The notes beneath the pieces were generated by a model, which made no database searches, had not been told where the DNA came from, and saw only the letters and a list, made by a program, of their open reading frames with translations. DNA of 64,000 nt from Voacanga thouarsii (taxonomy: Eukaryota; Streptophyta; Magnoliopsida; Gentianales; Apocynaceae), in assembly GCA_026120185.1 (NCBI GenBank), contig JANUWF010003378.1, positions 1,116,001-1,180,000 of the forward strand. Direction: 5' to 3'. This document shows, one piece after another, positions 43,031 to 55,795 of the stretch (position 1 is the stretch's first letter; each line of letters begins with the position of its first letter). Made by a program: the position numbers and the translations under genes.

Positions 43031-44277
43031 AGCTTTTGATAAGGAAGTCTAATTTCAAGGACGAAATTTCTTAAAAGGAGGAGATTGTAACATCCCACCC
43101 TTTTGTCTTTCAATAGTCGACTACTTTGTACTAAAATAGAATTCATATGAATATTCAAAACAAAAAAGGCTAAGTTTGATGAGATGAAGATTTTAGTGCG
43201 ATAAAAATTTTAAGGGGCGTCAGAAGAATTTTTTATTGCGAATTGAGGAGAACTGAGAAAGAATTTGAGAAATCTAAGAGACAACGTTAAGTTCAGTTTA
43301 ATGCGTAGATTACATACATTAAATAAAAGTTTACCCGATTGCAATGAATAGTGACTTGAGTATGAGTATTTCTAAAGAAAAAAGTGATTCTTTGAGGAAA
43401 TAAAGTGATTATGGTCAAAAAGGAAACAAGGGTTATTTTGTGATAAGTAATTGGAACCATTTGCTTTCAAATGATTGGTTGCAAGAGAATTAGATGGTGA
43501 TTGTTGATTGGGTGCATGAAAACTAAATGCTATAGGGTGATTGGTTGCATGAAAAACCATGTGTCATAAGGTGAATAAATGCATGGAAGGCATTTGGCAT
43601 GAGATGATTAGTTGCATGAGATAGGTAAAAGTTTTAGAAATGTCTAAGGAATTCAATAAAGTTCTCCAAGTTTCCACAAAATTCCATAGGCCTTCCAAGT
43701 GTCTACATTTTATTCTTAGGCTTTATTTTGATCACATGGCATATTTGCTAGATAATTAGCATGAAGAACCGGTGGAGGCCATTTAGGACATGAAATTTAG
43801 TAAGAAAAAGAGAAGAAAAGGAAAAGAAAAGAAAAAGAAAGGAAAAGGAAGAACAAGAGAGAGAAATCGGTAGGCGGAGCGAGAAAGGAAGGAGAAAGAA
43901 AAGTTTGGACCTTTGCAAGCTTAGAAATTATTCTACACAAAGTAAAAAGACTTGCTTTATGAATTAAAAATGTCTTATAGCTTGTAAGGATTATTTTGGT
44001 ATGAAATTTCATAGAAAAATACTTAAAAGTATGAAGTATGCTTAGTGAATCTTTATGATATAAAGTTGTTTTGTATATGTGCCATGTGGCGGTAAAGCTA
44101 GGAGATTATTTGCTGTATTTTTTATGGTGTTTAAGTGTGATTTCAAGCTTTTATGAAGAGTTAATTATCGCTGCATATGTAGGAGATATAAATGAAGAAA
44201 GAAATGGGGGAAAAGAATTATAATTGTTGGAAAATGGAAGAAGTGATGTTGTAGTGAAATACTGTGAATTTCATTTC

Positions 44278-44560
44278 TTTTTTTTAATCAAAATGTAAAG
44301 GTGTATTAATGATCAAAAGGAGGAATATGTAAAAAACATTCACCTAGTTAGGGCTAAGGTAAGGCACCTACTAGTTCATCCTACATAAGACTCAAAAAGG
44401 TTCAAAACATGAGGGTACAGGGTAAAGATGACTCTGTAGACATATGTTTTGATCTTTGAAGAAATGTCCGAGGGTTGGCACTGCTGGTTATCAAACAGTA
44501 TTCGGTTCTAAGTAGTCCAGATGTGGTATACCGTAGCACACAAGGCATCTACATCTAACA
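44278..44560 (-). mobile_element. 3' tail of an L1-type LINE
   Basis: The minus strand reads toward TTTGATCATTAATACACC, TTTACATTTTGATTAAAAA and an A-run at 44285-44278. Plant L1 elements often end in TTGATxAATxAA...GATTAAAAA. It is directly joined to ORF1 sequence in the opposite orientation. Confidence 0.55.
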
Positions 44561-44599
44561 CCGTTCCCCAGCCACCAACTATAGCACCTGACCAACCCA

Positions 44600-45915
44600 C
44601 TAACTCACCAAACCACTAGTTGGATTCACCTACGCCCTATAACCAGCCTCCCCCCGTACCCAATGCCAATGCTAGTAAGAGTCCCGCAACATGCTCCCCT
44701 GACATTTCAACCTCCTTTATTCTTGAAACTAATCCTGTGTGCAATGAGCAAGGGGAAAACGACGACGTGCAGGCCGACACTACCAAATCTTAGGCGAATA
44801 TTGTCAATGGAAATAGGGATAGAGCCAATGGCATGAAACTCCACCATATCCCTTCTATAGGGGCATACATTGACATTGATGACATAGATTTCAAAGATGC
44901 TGAATCACATTTGGGTTTCTGTCTCGTTGGCATTTTTGCTGGTAGGTACCCCGATTTTAAAGCAGTCACTTACCTCACCAAGCAATGGCCAGTTCTCTCT
45001 CGTGTTTTTCCTCATGCTTCAAGATGGATCATCTTTCGATTTAATTGCGATAAAAATAGGTAGACTGTCATTCGAGGAGGCCCCTATGGGGCGTATGGGC
45101 GTTCTCTCCTACTGAAAGTTATGGCACGCAAGTTTGATTTATCTCTTAAGCATGATTCCCCTCTGGGTTACTTTCCCTAGTGTCCCCTCAGGGTGCTGGA
45201 ACCTGTCGGCACTGAGTAAGATTACCTCAAGGGTTAGCATCCCTATAATGACTGACATACTTCTTGCAAGATTGGAACGGTTCTCCTACACCCAAGTCCT
45301 AGTGGAATTAGATGTTGCTAAGCCTTTGGTGAAGTCTGTCCCCATCCGTCTCCCTTCAAGCAAGACTAAGAACCAAGCAGTTCGCTTTGAATTTGAACCA
45401 TCCTTCTGCTCTAAGTGCTACAAGTTTGGTCATTTGCTGCAGTATTGTATAGAGGATAAGGTTAGCAATCAGGTGCATACTACACTCAAGAAATAGGCCT
45501 CGATAGGCAAATCGCCCCAACTAGTCCCTCGGCTAAAGAGATCCATATCTGCCCCAACACATCAACAAGGCCCTAGACTCGACAAGGGGAAGGCACCCAT
45601 GGACCCTCAACCAGGACCATTGCCGATATAGAAACTTGCTGGAGAGGCTTCGAACAGCAATCCCGCCCAACTAGTTGCTGAGACCCACTTCCTAGCCCCA
45701 AAGGGAGTTCACTTCCAAGGCAATAGGGCATACTGAAGAGACCGTGGTTCTCCTTATAGTCAAAGGGGGTCCTAGACAAAGTAGGGGACGATCTAGAGAA
45801 AGGTATTGGAGCAGGCATCGGTCCAACTCAAAGCCCCCAGCAAACATACAGGACCATCCAGGCTTACTCCTGTCTAAAGTATCTGTTCGGATCCCCAATG
45901 TTCTTTATATGGGTG
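44600..45915 (+). pseudogene. L1-type LINE ORF1 (DUF4283 and zinc knuckle), inverted part
   Basis: Plus-strand reading: a Pro/Thr/Asn-rich start, SLVGIFAGRYPDFKAVTYL-like, SRVFPHASRWIIFRFN, a stop, GGPYGAYGRSLLLKVMARKFDL, a frameshift, ECWNLSALSKITSRVSIPIMTD-like, SYTQVLVELDVAKPLVKSVPIRLP, and CSKCYKFGHLLQYC (CCHC at 45410-45460). DUF4283 followed by such a knuckle is characteristic of plant LINE ORF1. At least one stop and one frameshift. It continues over 45915 into 47472 once the solo LTR is removed (GGGTGCATGATCAGC). Confidence 0.78.
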
Positions 45916-45920
45916 CATGA

Positions 45921-47466
45921 TGATGTGTCGGACTTGGGTGTAAAAATCATACAAAAACTAAGCATATTTCCAATCAAGTTTAAATTAAAATGTTCAACCC
46001 AAATCACACATATGAGCAAGCGTAATCATCATTAATCGAGCATAGGATTCAAGCGAATGTCGATCCTCAAGGAACAAGTATACATTAATCACTATTCTTT
46101 CATTGTTTAACCGATTCGATAAAATGAAAAAGAAATAAAATAAAACAAACGAAAATAAAAAAACAAAAAATATATACATGTCAAGATGACGAAGTATGCA
46201 ATTCGAACTATTGTTTAGACAAACATGATATTAACGTACCCAATTATTTTCCTAACTAATTATTTCCTTGGCATCATAAAGGATTAAGATAGATTCACTT
46301 CTTTTTCAATCTATGAAATCACTATCTCCTAGACAAATTAGCATAACATATTCTGTCTCAACTAATTCACCCAAAAGATGCATTAAACACAATCCTTGAT
46401 TTAACTTCCATATTCTGCCAAACTTAAAATATAAAATTAACCAATGAATCCATATTGTGGCAGACATCAATTAACATTTAATTACTTTGCTCTTCATAAT
46501 TAACCCCTTTTTCAAACAAGTTAAGAGACAGCAAATATGAAATTAACAAATTGAAACCACCATCAACCTCTTTTTTCAAGCAAGTTAATGGGACAAAACA
46601 ATCAATTAATCTCGTAATCAATCCAAGTAATTAAATATCAAGAGTAACAATCAATTAATCAAAAGATCAAATAACTTTAAAAACCATGAATATCTAAAAC
46701 AATGTCGAATTACAATAAAACAATTAACACATCATTGTCAAGAAAGAGAAAATAAAGTAAAAGAAAACACTCATAGATAAGCCTCATTCTTCTTCGTTTG
46801 AAGACCTTCTTGCACAACCCTTCTTGAATTGAAGAATTCCTCCTTTGATTTGAGCGATTTTCTATGATGATCGATGAATTCTCCTCATTTTTCCTTGTAT
46901 TTTTTAATCTATTTATAGGCTTAGGAAGTGCCTAAACTCATAGGTACAGTGTTCTTGGCCGAGTAGAAGTTGAAAGATACTAAAACTCCACAGATTACCA
47001 AAAACCGTGTAGAAAAAATCAAGCACCTCCTTAGTTTTAGGACACAGCTAGCGCCGCTTAGGCTCTCGGAGCTGGCGCCAGTTATGTTCTGCTTCTCTAC
47101 TTGTTCGCCGATTTTTCTCCGAATTTCACATGATGAAGACTAGAATGCAGCTGGCGCTGCCTTGACTCTTGGAGCCGGCACTAGTTTGACTCTGTTTTGC
47201 TTTGTTTCACCAATTTTTCCGTTGCTTTGAAGTTCGTGTCAACAGTGCATGGCCGACGCCGGTTCTAGGGCCCTAGTCGGCGCCGCTTCTAATCTGTTTT
47301 GTGACGTTTTTGCTTTGTTTTTCTCTAAAAATCTAAAATAATGAACAAAATACCTTTCCAAGGGTAAAATCTCAAATATGAAGGAATATAACTAGTTATT
47401 GAACAAAATATATCACAAAAGAACCTCAAATAATTAGGAAAAATATGACTAATTTAGCCCCTATCA
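45921..47466 (-). mobile_element. Solo LTR of the Athila-related family, inserted in the LINE
   Basis: On the minus strand it begins TGATAGGGGCTAAATTAG and ends GTCCGACACATCA. It is flanked by the 5-bp duplication CATGA (45916-45920 and 47467-47471). Length is 1546 bases. It matches the LTRs at 35002 and 56943 at both ends and in the TTCCTTGAGGATCGACATTCG block. A GC-rich middle (47041-47290) carries repeated GGCGCC-type words. No internal region, so it is a product of LTR-LTR recombination. Confidence 0.9.
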
Positions 47467-50361
47467 CATGATCAGCATTGTTCATGACTGGAAGTACAAA
47501 GATTATATGATGTTTAGTTAGTGATTAAAATGAATTAAGTGATGATTATGTAAATAAATGAGAAAGGAATAAATAAAGAATGCAGTTGGTGAAAAAAAAG
47601 GTGAAAATTCTAGGCTAAATAGCAAGTTTTTGTTCACAGTATCTCTATGTCAGTTTCAAGTTTGACTAAAAGGAATTCATAAATTTGTAGCTAAAGATCT
47701 TAAGAACATTTTCGCATAAATTTGAGGTCATTTGAAGTTGTGGATAGAAAGTTATGATGAAAAAACCACAAGCTACTAAATTGTGACGGGATTTGGAAGC
47801 TGGAATATTCTAATTAGAACTAAACGAAATGGAATAGGAAATTTGTATTCTATTATTAGAAATTATAAAGGAATGTCTTGGAGAACATTTTGGAACAAGT
47901 TTGATATTATTTGGACTAGTGAATCAAAAGTTATGATAAAATAAATGAAGTATACCATGAAGTGAAAATGCTGGAATTTTCCTATGGAAAATGAGTTCAT
48001 GTATTGTTTCCATTAGTTTTAATGAATGAATAAAGAGATTAAAAGTATACATGAAGATCTTGTACACATGTTGGATGAAGGGATAAGAAATGGATATAAG
48101 GACTTGGATTAGTTCAAGTAGTGCATTTTCATTTGTTATAAGAAATAAAAGAAGTTAGTAAACCAGTGAATCTTTATGAATACACTTTGTTATTAACAAA
48201 TGTTACTAAATGAAGTGTGGGATAATCTTTAATGTAGGTATATCCATACTAAGGACTTTGTAAAGGTCCAAGAGCGATATATTGCTACCTCATAATAGTA
48301 TACAAGATGAGTCCCACTTGCTTTATAAACACCATTTTGGTACTACTGGTTTTCCAAAATGTGTTGCGGTTATGTGCTATATGGTTGTTGTGAACTCTTT
48401 TAGTTTTCTTGAACCAAAGTATGATTTTCCTGAGTAAAAATGATTTTGTCTCATGCTATGTTTTAAATGGGAAAATATGTGAATATTAATGCCTAAGATT
48501 ATTGAATTAATGGTGAATATTTTTCTCAAACATGAAGATATGAATGATGAATATTTGGGTTTACTTGAACAATGTCTTGGTTTTCCTGAGCAAGTAAAAT
48601 CTTATTTCATACTATGATGTAATTGGAAATATGGCCTCTTATGATACAAAAGAAAAAAACATTTAATGTTGATTATTTTCCCTAAAGTATGAAGATGTGA
48701 ATAATTAACCTTTTTGTATTTCCTAAATAAGTTTTTGGTTTCTCTAAATTGAAAAATGATTGAATATCGAGAAATGAACTATTTATACAAATGATTTTGA
48801 ATTCTTTGTACTGTGGATATTTTAGGGCACAAGTATTTATGGAAAATATTCTTTCACATGTTATGTGACAAAATGAGTATCTTTCTTGCACAAAGATGTT
48901 TTGTTCCATGTTTAATAATAAAGCCTATAAATTGTAATTCCTTTGTTTTAATGGAACAATGAACTACTTTAAGACGATCAGGCATGGTGAAATATAAAAT
49001 CCTTGATTTTTTTTTCTTTTCGAATTTAGAATTCTGGATTTGAGTAAAATGAACTTTCTTTTGGACTTGGGTATGCTTAAAATGCATAATTTACAAAAAC
49101 ACCCTTGAGGAATGATTTTATAACGTGGGAAGGACTTTTATCCTTCTACGCAAGAAAGTTGAAAAAGATTTCTCGGTATGAAATCAATATTTTGTAAAAT
49201 TGATATGTTGGCCCCGAAAAAGGTTTTCTTGATATTCTCTTAGGAAACATAATATTTGATTGGTCTTGTGAACCAGTGGTATTGGACTAGTCTTGTGAGT
49301 CAATAAAAATGCTGGGTACTCAATAAGGGCCTTTCCCATTGCACTAACTCGCGTTAAAGATAGACAATCGCAAGAGCCTAACTAGTTCTAGGAATTGTCT
49401 TACTCTAAACAGGGCGATAGAACGTTGGAAATGGCCAGAGGTGACTTGCTTGGTTAGGTGTTAAGTACCTGGTTGACCCCTTACTCCCTCTTTTGGTAAG
49501 GAATGGATGGGAATGGGTCCCCGTACGTAAGCAATGACTTTAAATTTGGCCCCCTCTTTTGTGAAAAACAAGAATTGGCCATCCAAAGGCATGTAATTTG
49601 GTAGAGTGTAACGACACTTTTGCCGAGTCAGCTAATTATAGCTATGTGTCAAGATTGTACTCGGTACGGTATAGCATATTAGTTAAAAGCAAAGCTTTAT
49701 AGACTTTACACACAGGCCAACCTTCAATTGATAAGAAATCCTACTTTTCTTAAAAATGTAGGGCATTGATGTTAAGAAAACTGGGTTTTCCAAATATACC
49801 CAAAATGTGGGGCAAGGATGTTGATAAAATCTTATTTTCCAAACGTGCTTGATATTTTGCACAATTCTTGGGAAACTTTTTCTCTTTTTGATTGTAGAAT
49901 TGTTTTCAATGAAAAAACCAAATAAACCCCTGTCTATTACTTTTAGTGGAAAACATAACTACTCGTTTTATCTTGTCTTTTGTTTTGAAAAGCACTTGCA
50001 CCCATGGACTCACTAAGTGTAAATCACTCATACCCTGGGTTATGCCTAGTTTTTCTAGGATTTGGGACTTAGCGCCAAATTCCTTGAGGATGATTCTACT
50101 CTTTTAGGTTTATGAACACGATAGTTCATGTACATTACTTTCATGATTTGTGAGAAGTATGTATTGACTTAGTGAGTTCATTTTTTCCCATAAATATACA
50201 TTATGACTTAAGTTTGGCCATCTCTGATGCATTTGTTATATATTTATCTTTCCATTTTGTCTTTGAATTGCTATAAAGACCCTTTGTCTCAACAACTAGA
50301 CGGACCGGCATCTAAGTTTATTGCACGCTTCTAGTATGATATTTATGTTAGGTGTTATAGC

Positions 50362-53300
50362 AAATGTACATTTTCAAATAATGGATGAGTTGCTTAAGAC
50401 ACAATTAGCTTTACTTGTTAAATTGGAGCAACAACTTGGACAATTATAAAAGGCAATTCAAGATAGACAAATAAAGCCTAATCAAAGGGAACATGCCAAG
50501 ACAGTCACACCTCATAATAGGAAACAGTTAGAGAATTTAATCAGGCCTATAAAAGCAGAGGAGGAGCGGTCTACTATAGCAAAGAATGAAGCATACAAAG
50601 CACTCATGGTTCCATATTAAACAACAAAGATGATGCCGTCAAATCAGTCAAAAGAAGAAAAATAACAAAAAAAAAAAAAGGGGCCAAAATCTACTCCTTT
50701 TGTCGTATATCCAAGAAGAATTAAAAAGGAAAATGATGCTAAGCTATTTCAAAAATTCTTAGAACTATTTAAGCAAGTCTGTATCAATCTTTTACTAGTT
50801 GAAGCTTTTAGCACAAATGCCAAAGTATGCTAAATTCTTCAAAGATGTTCTATTAAACAAAAAAAAGCTTAAGGAGTTGTCTCTTATGACCTTAAATGAG
50901 GAGTATTCTACCATCTTGCAATGCAAGGAAACATTATCCAAAAAATTAAAAGATACAGGAAGTTCTTATATTCCTTACATGATTGGAAATAGTACTTTTG
51001 CTACTGTATTGGCTGATGTAGGAGCTAACATAAACTTATTACCTTATGCAACTTCCAAAAAGCTAGTCCTAGGTGAACCATCATCTGCTAGAATGATCAG
51101 CTAATTTTCAGATAGATCTATAAAGTATCCTAGAGGAATTATTGAAGATGTACTTGTAAAGTGGATAAATTCATTTTTCCTGTGGACTTTGTCATTTTTG
51201 ACATGGCTGAAGATTCTAAAGTTTCCTTTATTTTAGGCTGACCTTCTCTGTCTACTGGTAGAGCTATTATAGATGTTCATGGAGGAAAGCTGACCTTGAG
51301 AGTGGAGGATGAAGAAGTAATAATTAGGATTTCTGAGAGCATGAAGTATTCATCTATGCAGGATAATTCTTGTTTTATGGTTGACATTCTTGATGAGTGT
51401 ATTGGTGATTTTGTGTAGGAGCGTTTTGTTAAAACATCATGGGTTGCACAATGGATAAATGATGAGGAACTTGAAGCAAAAGAACAATCTAGGCAAGAAA
51501 GTATAGCAAATGTGGAAGACTTTGAAGATATTTTGGACCAAAAGTTTTTGAGGATATTAAGAAATCAAGTCCTAGAAGGATAAGACCGTCTATTGAGGAC
51601 CCACTAAAATTGGAATTGAAAGATCTGTCCAATAATTTGGAGTATACATTCTTGACATAAGGGAACAAGTTGCCAGTGATTATTGCCAGGGATTTAGAGG
51701 ATAAGCAAAAGCCACAATTGGTTTAGGTTTTAAAAAGGTATAAGAAAACTATAGCATGGAAAATCACCCACATAAATGGGATTATTCCTTTCTTCTAAAC
51801 ACATAAGATTTTATTAGAAGAACGTGCCAAGCTTGTGGTGCAACCTCAAAGAAGGTTAAATTCAAACATGAAAGAGGTGGTTAAAAGTGAAGTGATCAAA
51901 CTTTTTGATGCAGGAATCACTTATCCTGTATCAGAGAGTGTGCGAGAGAGAGAAATGACTTGATTCCTACTAGACTTGTAATGAGTTGGAGAATATGCAA
52001 TAACTGTAGGAAGCTAAATGAAGCCACAAGAAAAGACTACTTTTTTCTTCCTTTTATTGATCAATGTTAGAGAGGTTAGTTGGACATATGTATTATTGCT
52101 TCCTTGTTGGATTTTAAGGTTACTTTTAAATTCTAATAGTTCCAAGAGACTAAGAAAAAACTACTTTCACATGTCCTTTTGGCATTTTGCATATTGAAGA
52201 ATGCCTTTTGGTCTTTATAATAGTCTAGGAATATTTCAAAGGTGCATGATAGCTATATTTGAGGGATTAGTTGGTAATATAATGGAGGTATTTATAGATA
52301 ATTTCTTTATTTTAGACTCCTTTCAGCTATGCTTAAAGAATTTAGTAAGAGTACTTCAAAGATGTGAAGAAACTAATTTGGTATTAAATTGGGAAAAATG
52401 TCAATTTATAATAAAGGAAGATGTTGATTTAGGACATAAAATATCAAGTAAGGGTTTGGAGATAGATAGAGCCAAGATTGAGATCTTCAAAAAACTTCTT
52501 CTACCTTTCTCTATGAAGGCTATTAAGAGTTTTTTGGGTCATGCAGGTTCTACAGAAGATTTATTGAGGATTTCTAAAAACTTTCAATACCTCTCACTTC
52601 TTTATTAGGAAAAGATACCCCATTTAACTTCGATGAAAAATGCCTTCGGGGTTTCAATGAATTAAAGTTCCGATTGACTAACTCTTTTATTTTATTCACT
52701 CATGATTGGTCCTTACCTTTTGAGCTCATATATGATGGTAGTGATTTTGTAGTGGGCATAGTACTTGGGCAAAGGCACGAAAAGAACTTTCAACCCATAT
52801 ACTATGCAAGCAAAACTCTCATTGATGCACAAGAAAACTATACCACCACAAAAAAAAAAAAAAAAAAAAGATGTTTACTATAGTGTTCACTTTTAATAAA
52901 TTTTGTTCTTATCTTATTTTGACTAAAGTGATTATATACACTGACCATTCTGCTTTGAAATATCTTCTTACTAAACATGATTCTAAGCTGAACTAATAAG
53001 ATAGGTATTACTTCTAGAGGAATTTGATTTGGAAATTAGAAATTAAAAAGGAGCTAAAAATCTTGCAACAGATCACATATCTAGATTGGACAATTCCTAT
53101 TTGGAACCTTTGAAAGAATACGAGATTTATGACACTTTCCATGATAAACAACTTTTATGGATTAAGAGTAAAATTTTGTCCTCTCATTGGTTTGTAGATT
53201 TTGCTAACTATTTAGCTGCAAGATTATTCCAAAAGAATATACTTCACAGCAAAGAAAGAAATTTCTCTCAAAGGTGAAGTATTATTTTTGAAAGGATTCT

Positions 53301-54452
53301 TTTCTCTTTCATTGTTATGGAGATCATATCAATAAGATATGTGTTAATCAAGATGTAGCTCAAGACATTCTCTATCATTGTCATGAAGGACCAGTTGGTG
53401 GCCATTACCAAGCCAATAGAACTGTAAGAAAATTCCTCAAATCTAGGTTTTACTGGCCTTCAATCTTTAAAGATGCACATAGGTTTGTGAAACATTGTGA
53501 TAGATGTCAAAGAACAGGTAATATCTTTAAAGTTGATGAGACACCTTTATCTATTTTTCAAGCTTCTGAAGTATTTGACTGTTGGAAAATTGATTTCAAA
53601 TGATCGTTTCCTAACTCTTTTGGCTGCAAGTATATTTTGGTCGCTATTGATTATGTGTTAAAATGAGTTGATGGTTGTTAATTTCCTTTAAAAACTTTTT
53701 ATTCGATTTGGAGTCCCTAAAGCACTCATAAGTGATAGGGGAATGCATTTTTGTAACATCCAATTAGAAAAGACAATACATCGTTTAGGTGTTACCCACA
53801 AATTTGTAACCTATATCACCCTCAAACCAGTGACTAAGTGGACGTAGTTAATAAAGAGCTCAAGAGAATTTTGGAAAAGGCAGTTAATCATACAAGGAAG
53901 GATTGGAGTAAGAACTCAAATGATGTTCTTTAGGTATACATAACTACTTATAAGACTCCGTTGGGCACCACTTCTTATAGATTAGTTTATGGGAAGTCAT
54001 ATCATTTACCTGTAGAAATTAAACATAAAGTATTCTGGGCAATCAAGCTTGTAAATTTTGATCATGATTTTGGAGAAGTTAAGAGATCTCTCTAATTAAA
54101 TGAGCTTGATAAGTGGAGAAATGAAGCCTATGAGAATCATAGGATTTATAAGGAGAAAGTCAAACAATGACATGATAAGCACATCCTGCCAAATCGGAAA
54201 TTCAAAGCAGGTGATCAAGTGTTGCTCTGTAATTCGAGGCTAAGATTGTTCTCTAAAAAGCTTAAGTCAAGATGGTCCAGACCATTTATGGTAACCCAAG
54301 TCTTTCCCTATAGTACCATAGAAGTTTCTTATCCAAAGAAAATGGCATTTAAGGTAAATAGAAATCGGTTGAAACTTTATTTTAGACAGTATCTTGAAGA
54401 CTTAGAAAGAGTTTCTACCATATTATATGTCTTGGAGAACTCCAATTCTTAA
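50362..54452 (+). pseudogene. Athila-like gag end and complete but decayed pol
   Basis: Order: gag end (MDELLKTQLALLVKLEQQLGQL); protease region (FLELFKQVCINLLLVEAF, LSLMTLNEEYSTIL, TIGNSTF-type with catalytic LADVGANINLLPYA at 51010-51045); RT (RAKLVVQPQRRLN, GITYPVSES, MPFGLYNSLGIFQRCMIAIF at 52201, active site FIDNF where FMDDF is usual, FLGHAG); RNase H (LPFELIYDGSDFVVGIVLGQ, NFQPIYYASKTLIDAQENYT, TDHSALKYLLTKHD); integrase (HEGPVGGHYQANRTVRKFL, YWPSIFKDAHRFVKHCDRCQ, TPLGTTSYRLVYGKSYHLPVEI, FKAGDQVLLCNSRLRLF, KVNRNRLKLYF). About ten stops; an A-run expanded at 52850-52869 breaks RNase H. 5' LTR, leader and most of gag are missing. Confidence 0.9.
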
Positions 54453-55795
54453 TTTATTTTTATTTACTTGCTTGTCTTTTCATTTCTTACATTTTCTTTT
54501 ATTTGTAGGGATTTGTTTTATCTTATGATGTGTATATTTAGTACTTTGATATGTTGTTTTTATTTCACTTTTATTACTTAGCACTTTATTTCATTTTGAT
54601 GATTGTAGATAAATCAATCTTTATGGATAATCTTCTTATTCTCTCTTTTGATGATCAATTGATGCTTCTAATTACTTAGGGAGTATTATTTTACTTTTCC
54701 TTCCTAATCATTTTTAGTCCCATTACATTCATTGACATTGAATAGTATGTTAGCCAATGAGGGCATTGTCCATTTTAAGTGTGGGGAAAAGATGTAATAT
54801 TCTCTACAAGTTTCTTTTATGATTTGTGTGCTAGAACTTGGGCAAAATTTTTCAATTTTTGGATATAGTTTAGCTTTGTTGGTATTGTTATTATGTCTCT
54901 TTTGACATGGAAATTTAATTTAAAACTGTGTTGGATGAGTTTGTTTTTAGGTAAATTTGTACATTAGGTGTGAAATGCCTAAATCTTAAGAATTTGTATT
55001 AACTTTGTTTATACTCTAATAAAAGTAGTGCTATGATTTTATTAGGAATTGATTTAGTTTTTTTGTGATTAAATATAAATGAGAAATTTTAGGTTAATCT
55101 TTGTTCTATGATTGTACGACTAGTCCTTATTTTGAATTTTAGTAAAGGATGATTGAAAAAGAATTGAGAGGCAATAAGGCATTTGATGCCATTTTGTGAG
55201 CTTATATGAGAAAATGAATATACCTTTGCACATTAAAAATCAAATCATTCAATTTCAAGTATATTTCCTTTGAAAACAAAAGTAGAGTGGTAAAATGAGT
55301 GCAAAATAAAAAGTGAGTAAAAGAGTGTTAAGCCAATATGATGGTATGGAGTATTAAACATAACCATTTAAGGCAAAAAAAAAAAACAAAAAAACAAAAG
55401 CAATCCCCTATTTACTACTTAGATTATAGTAATCAGTAAGTCATAGAACTTAAATTAGCCTTTCAAGCCTTGCTTATTTGAATCACTTTGGTTACTTTCA
55501 AAACCTAAAAAGATCAGATGGAACATATTGAATAAGCATGAACGTGTTTAATTTAACTCTGATTACTTTAGTTATATCTATCCTAATATATGAGTTTATG
55601 CAAAAATTGGCTTAGATAATTAGGTGCTAAATTTTTTTATTAAATCAAAAGAAAGATAATACTTTTACCATTTCGGCCAAACTTAATTCAAAACCTTATT
55701 TTGTGAAAAATTTGTTTATGAGAGAAGATATTTGCCTGTGGCATATAGTTTTTATTTTCTTGAGGACAAGTAAAAGTTTAAATGAAGGGGAGTAA
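54453..55795 (+). other. 3' untranslated region of the Athila-like element
   Basis: No env-like frame of any length is present; the sequence is AT-rich with a short homopurine run (GTGTGGGGAAAAGATG at 54780). It ends with AATGAAGGGGAGTAA, the likely polypurine tract, one step ahead of the LTR. Confidence 0.65.

Larger units (their letters stand above)
43086..50359 (+). mobile_element. 3' LTR of the second chromovirus, interrupted by nested insertions
   Basis: Starts TGTAACATCCCACCC directly after the polypurine tract at 43073-43085 and ends GGTGTTATA (CA decayed to TA). Its left part (43086-44277) and right part (about 47500-50359) together match blocks of the solo LTR at 473-4264: the GA tract at 43796-43900; GTAGCTAAAGATCTTAAGAAC at 47688; TACTCAATAAGGGCC and AAACAGGGCGATAG at 49316-49430; GACTCACTAAGTG at 50007. 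The insert is an L1 LINE holding a solo LTR. Net LTR length is about 4 kb. The 5' LTR of this element is not in the window. Confidence 0.75.

Noticed and set aside
44833..45496. DUF4283/zinc-knuckle frames as a host gene
   Set aside because: The domain pair, the adjacent LINE tail with A-run and the stops fit a LINE ORF1 remnant.
54453..55795. Env-like gene after the Athila pol
   Set aside because: Some Athila elements carry one here, but no frame over about 60 aa or membrane/signal pattern was found.
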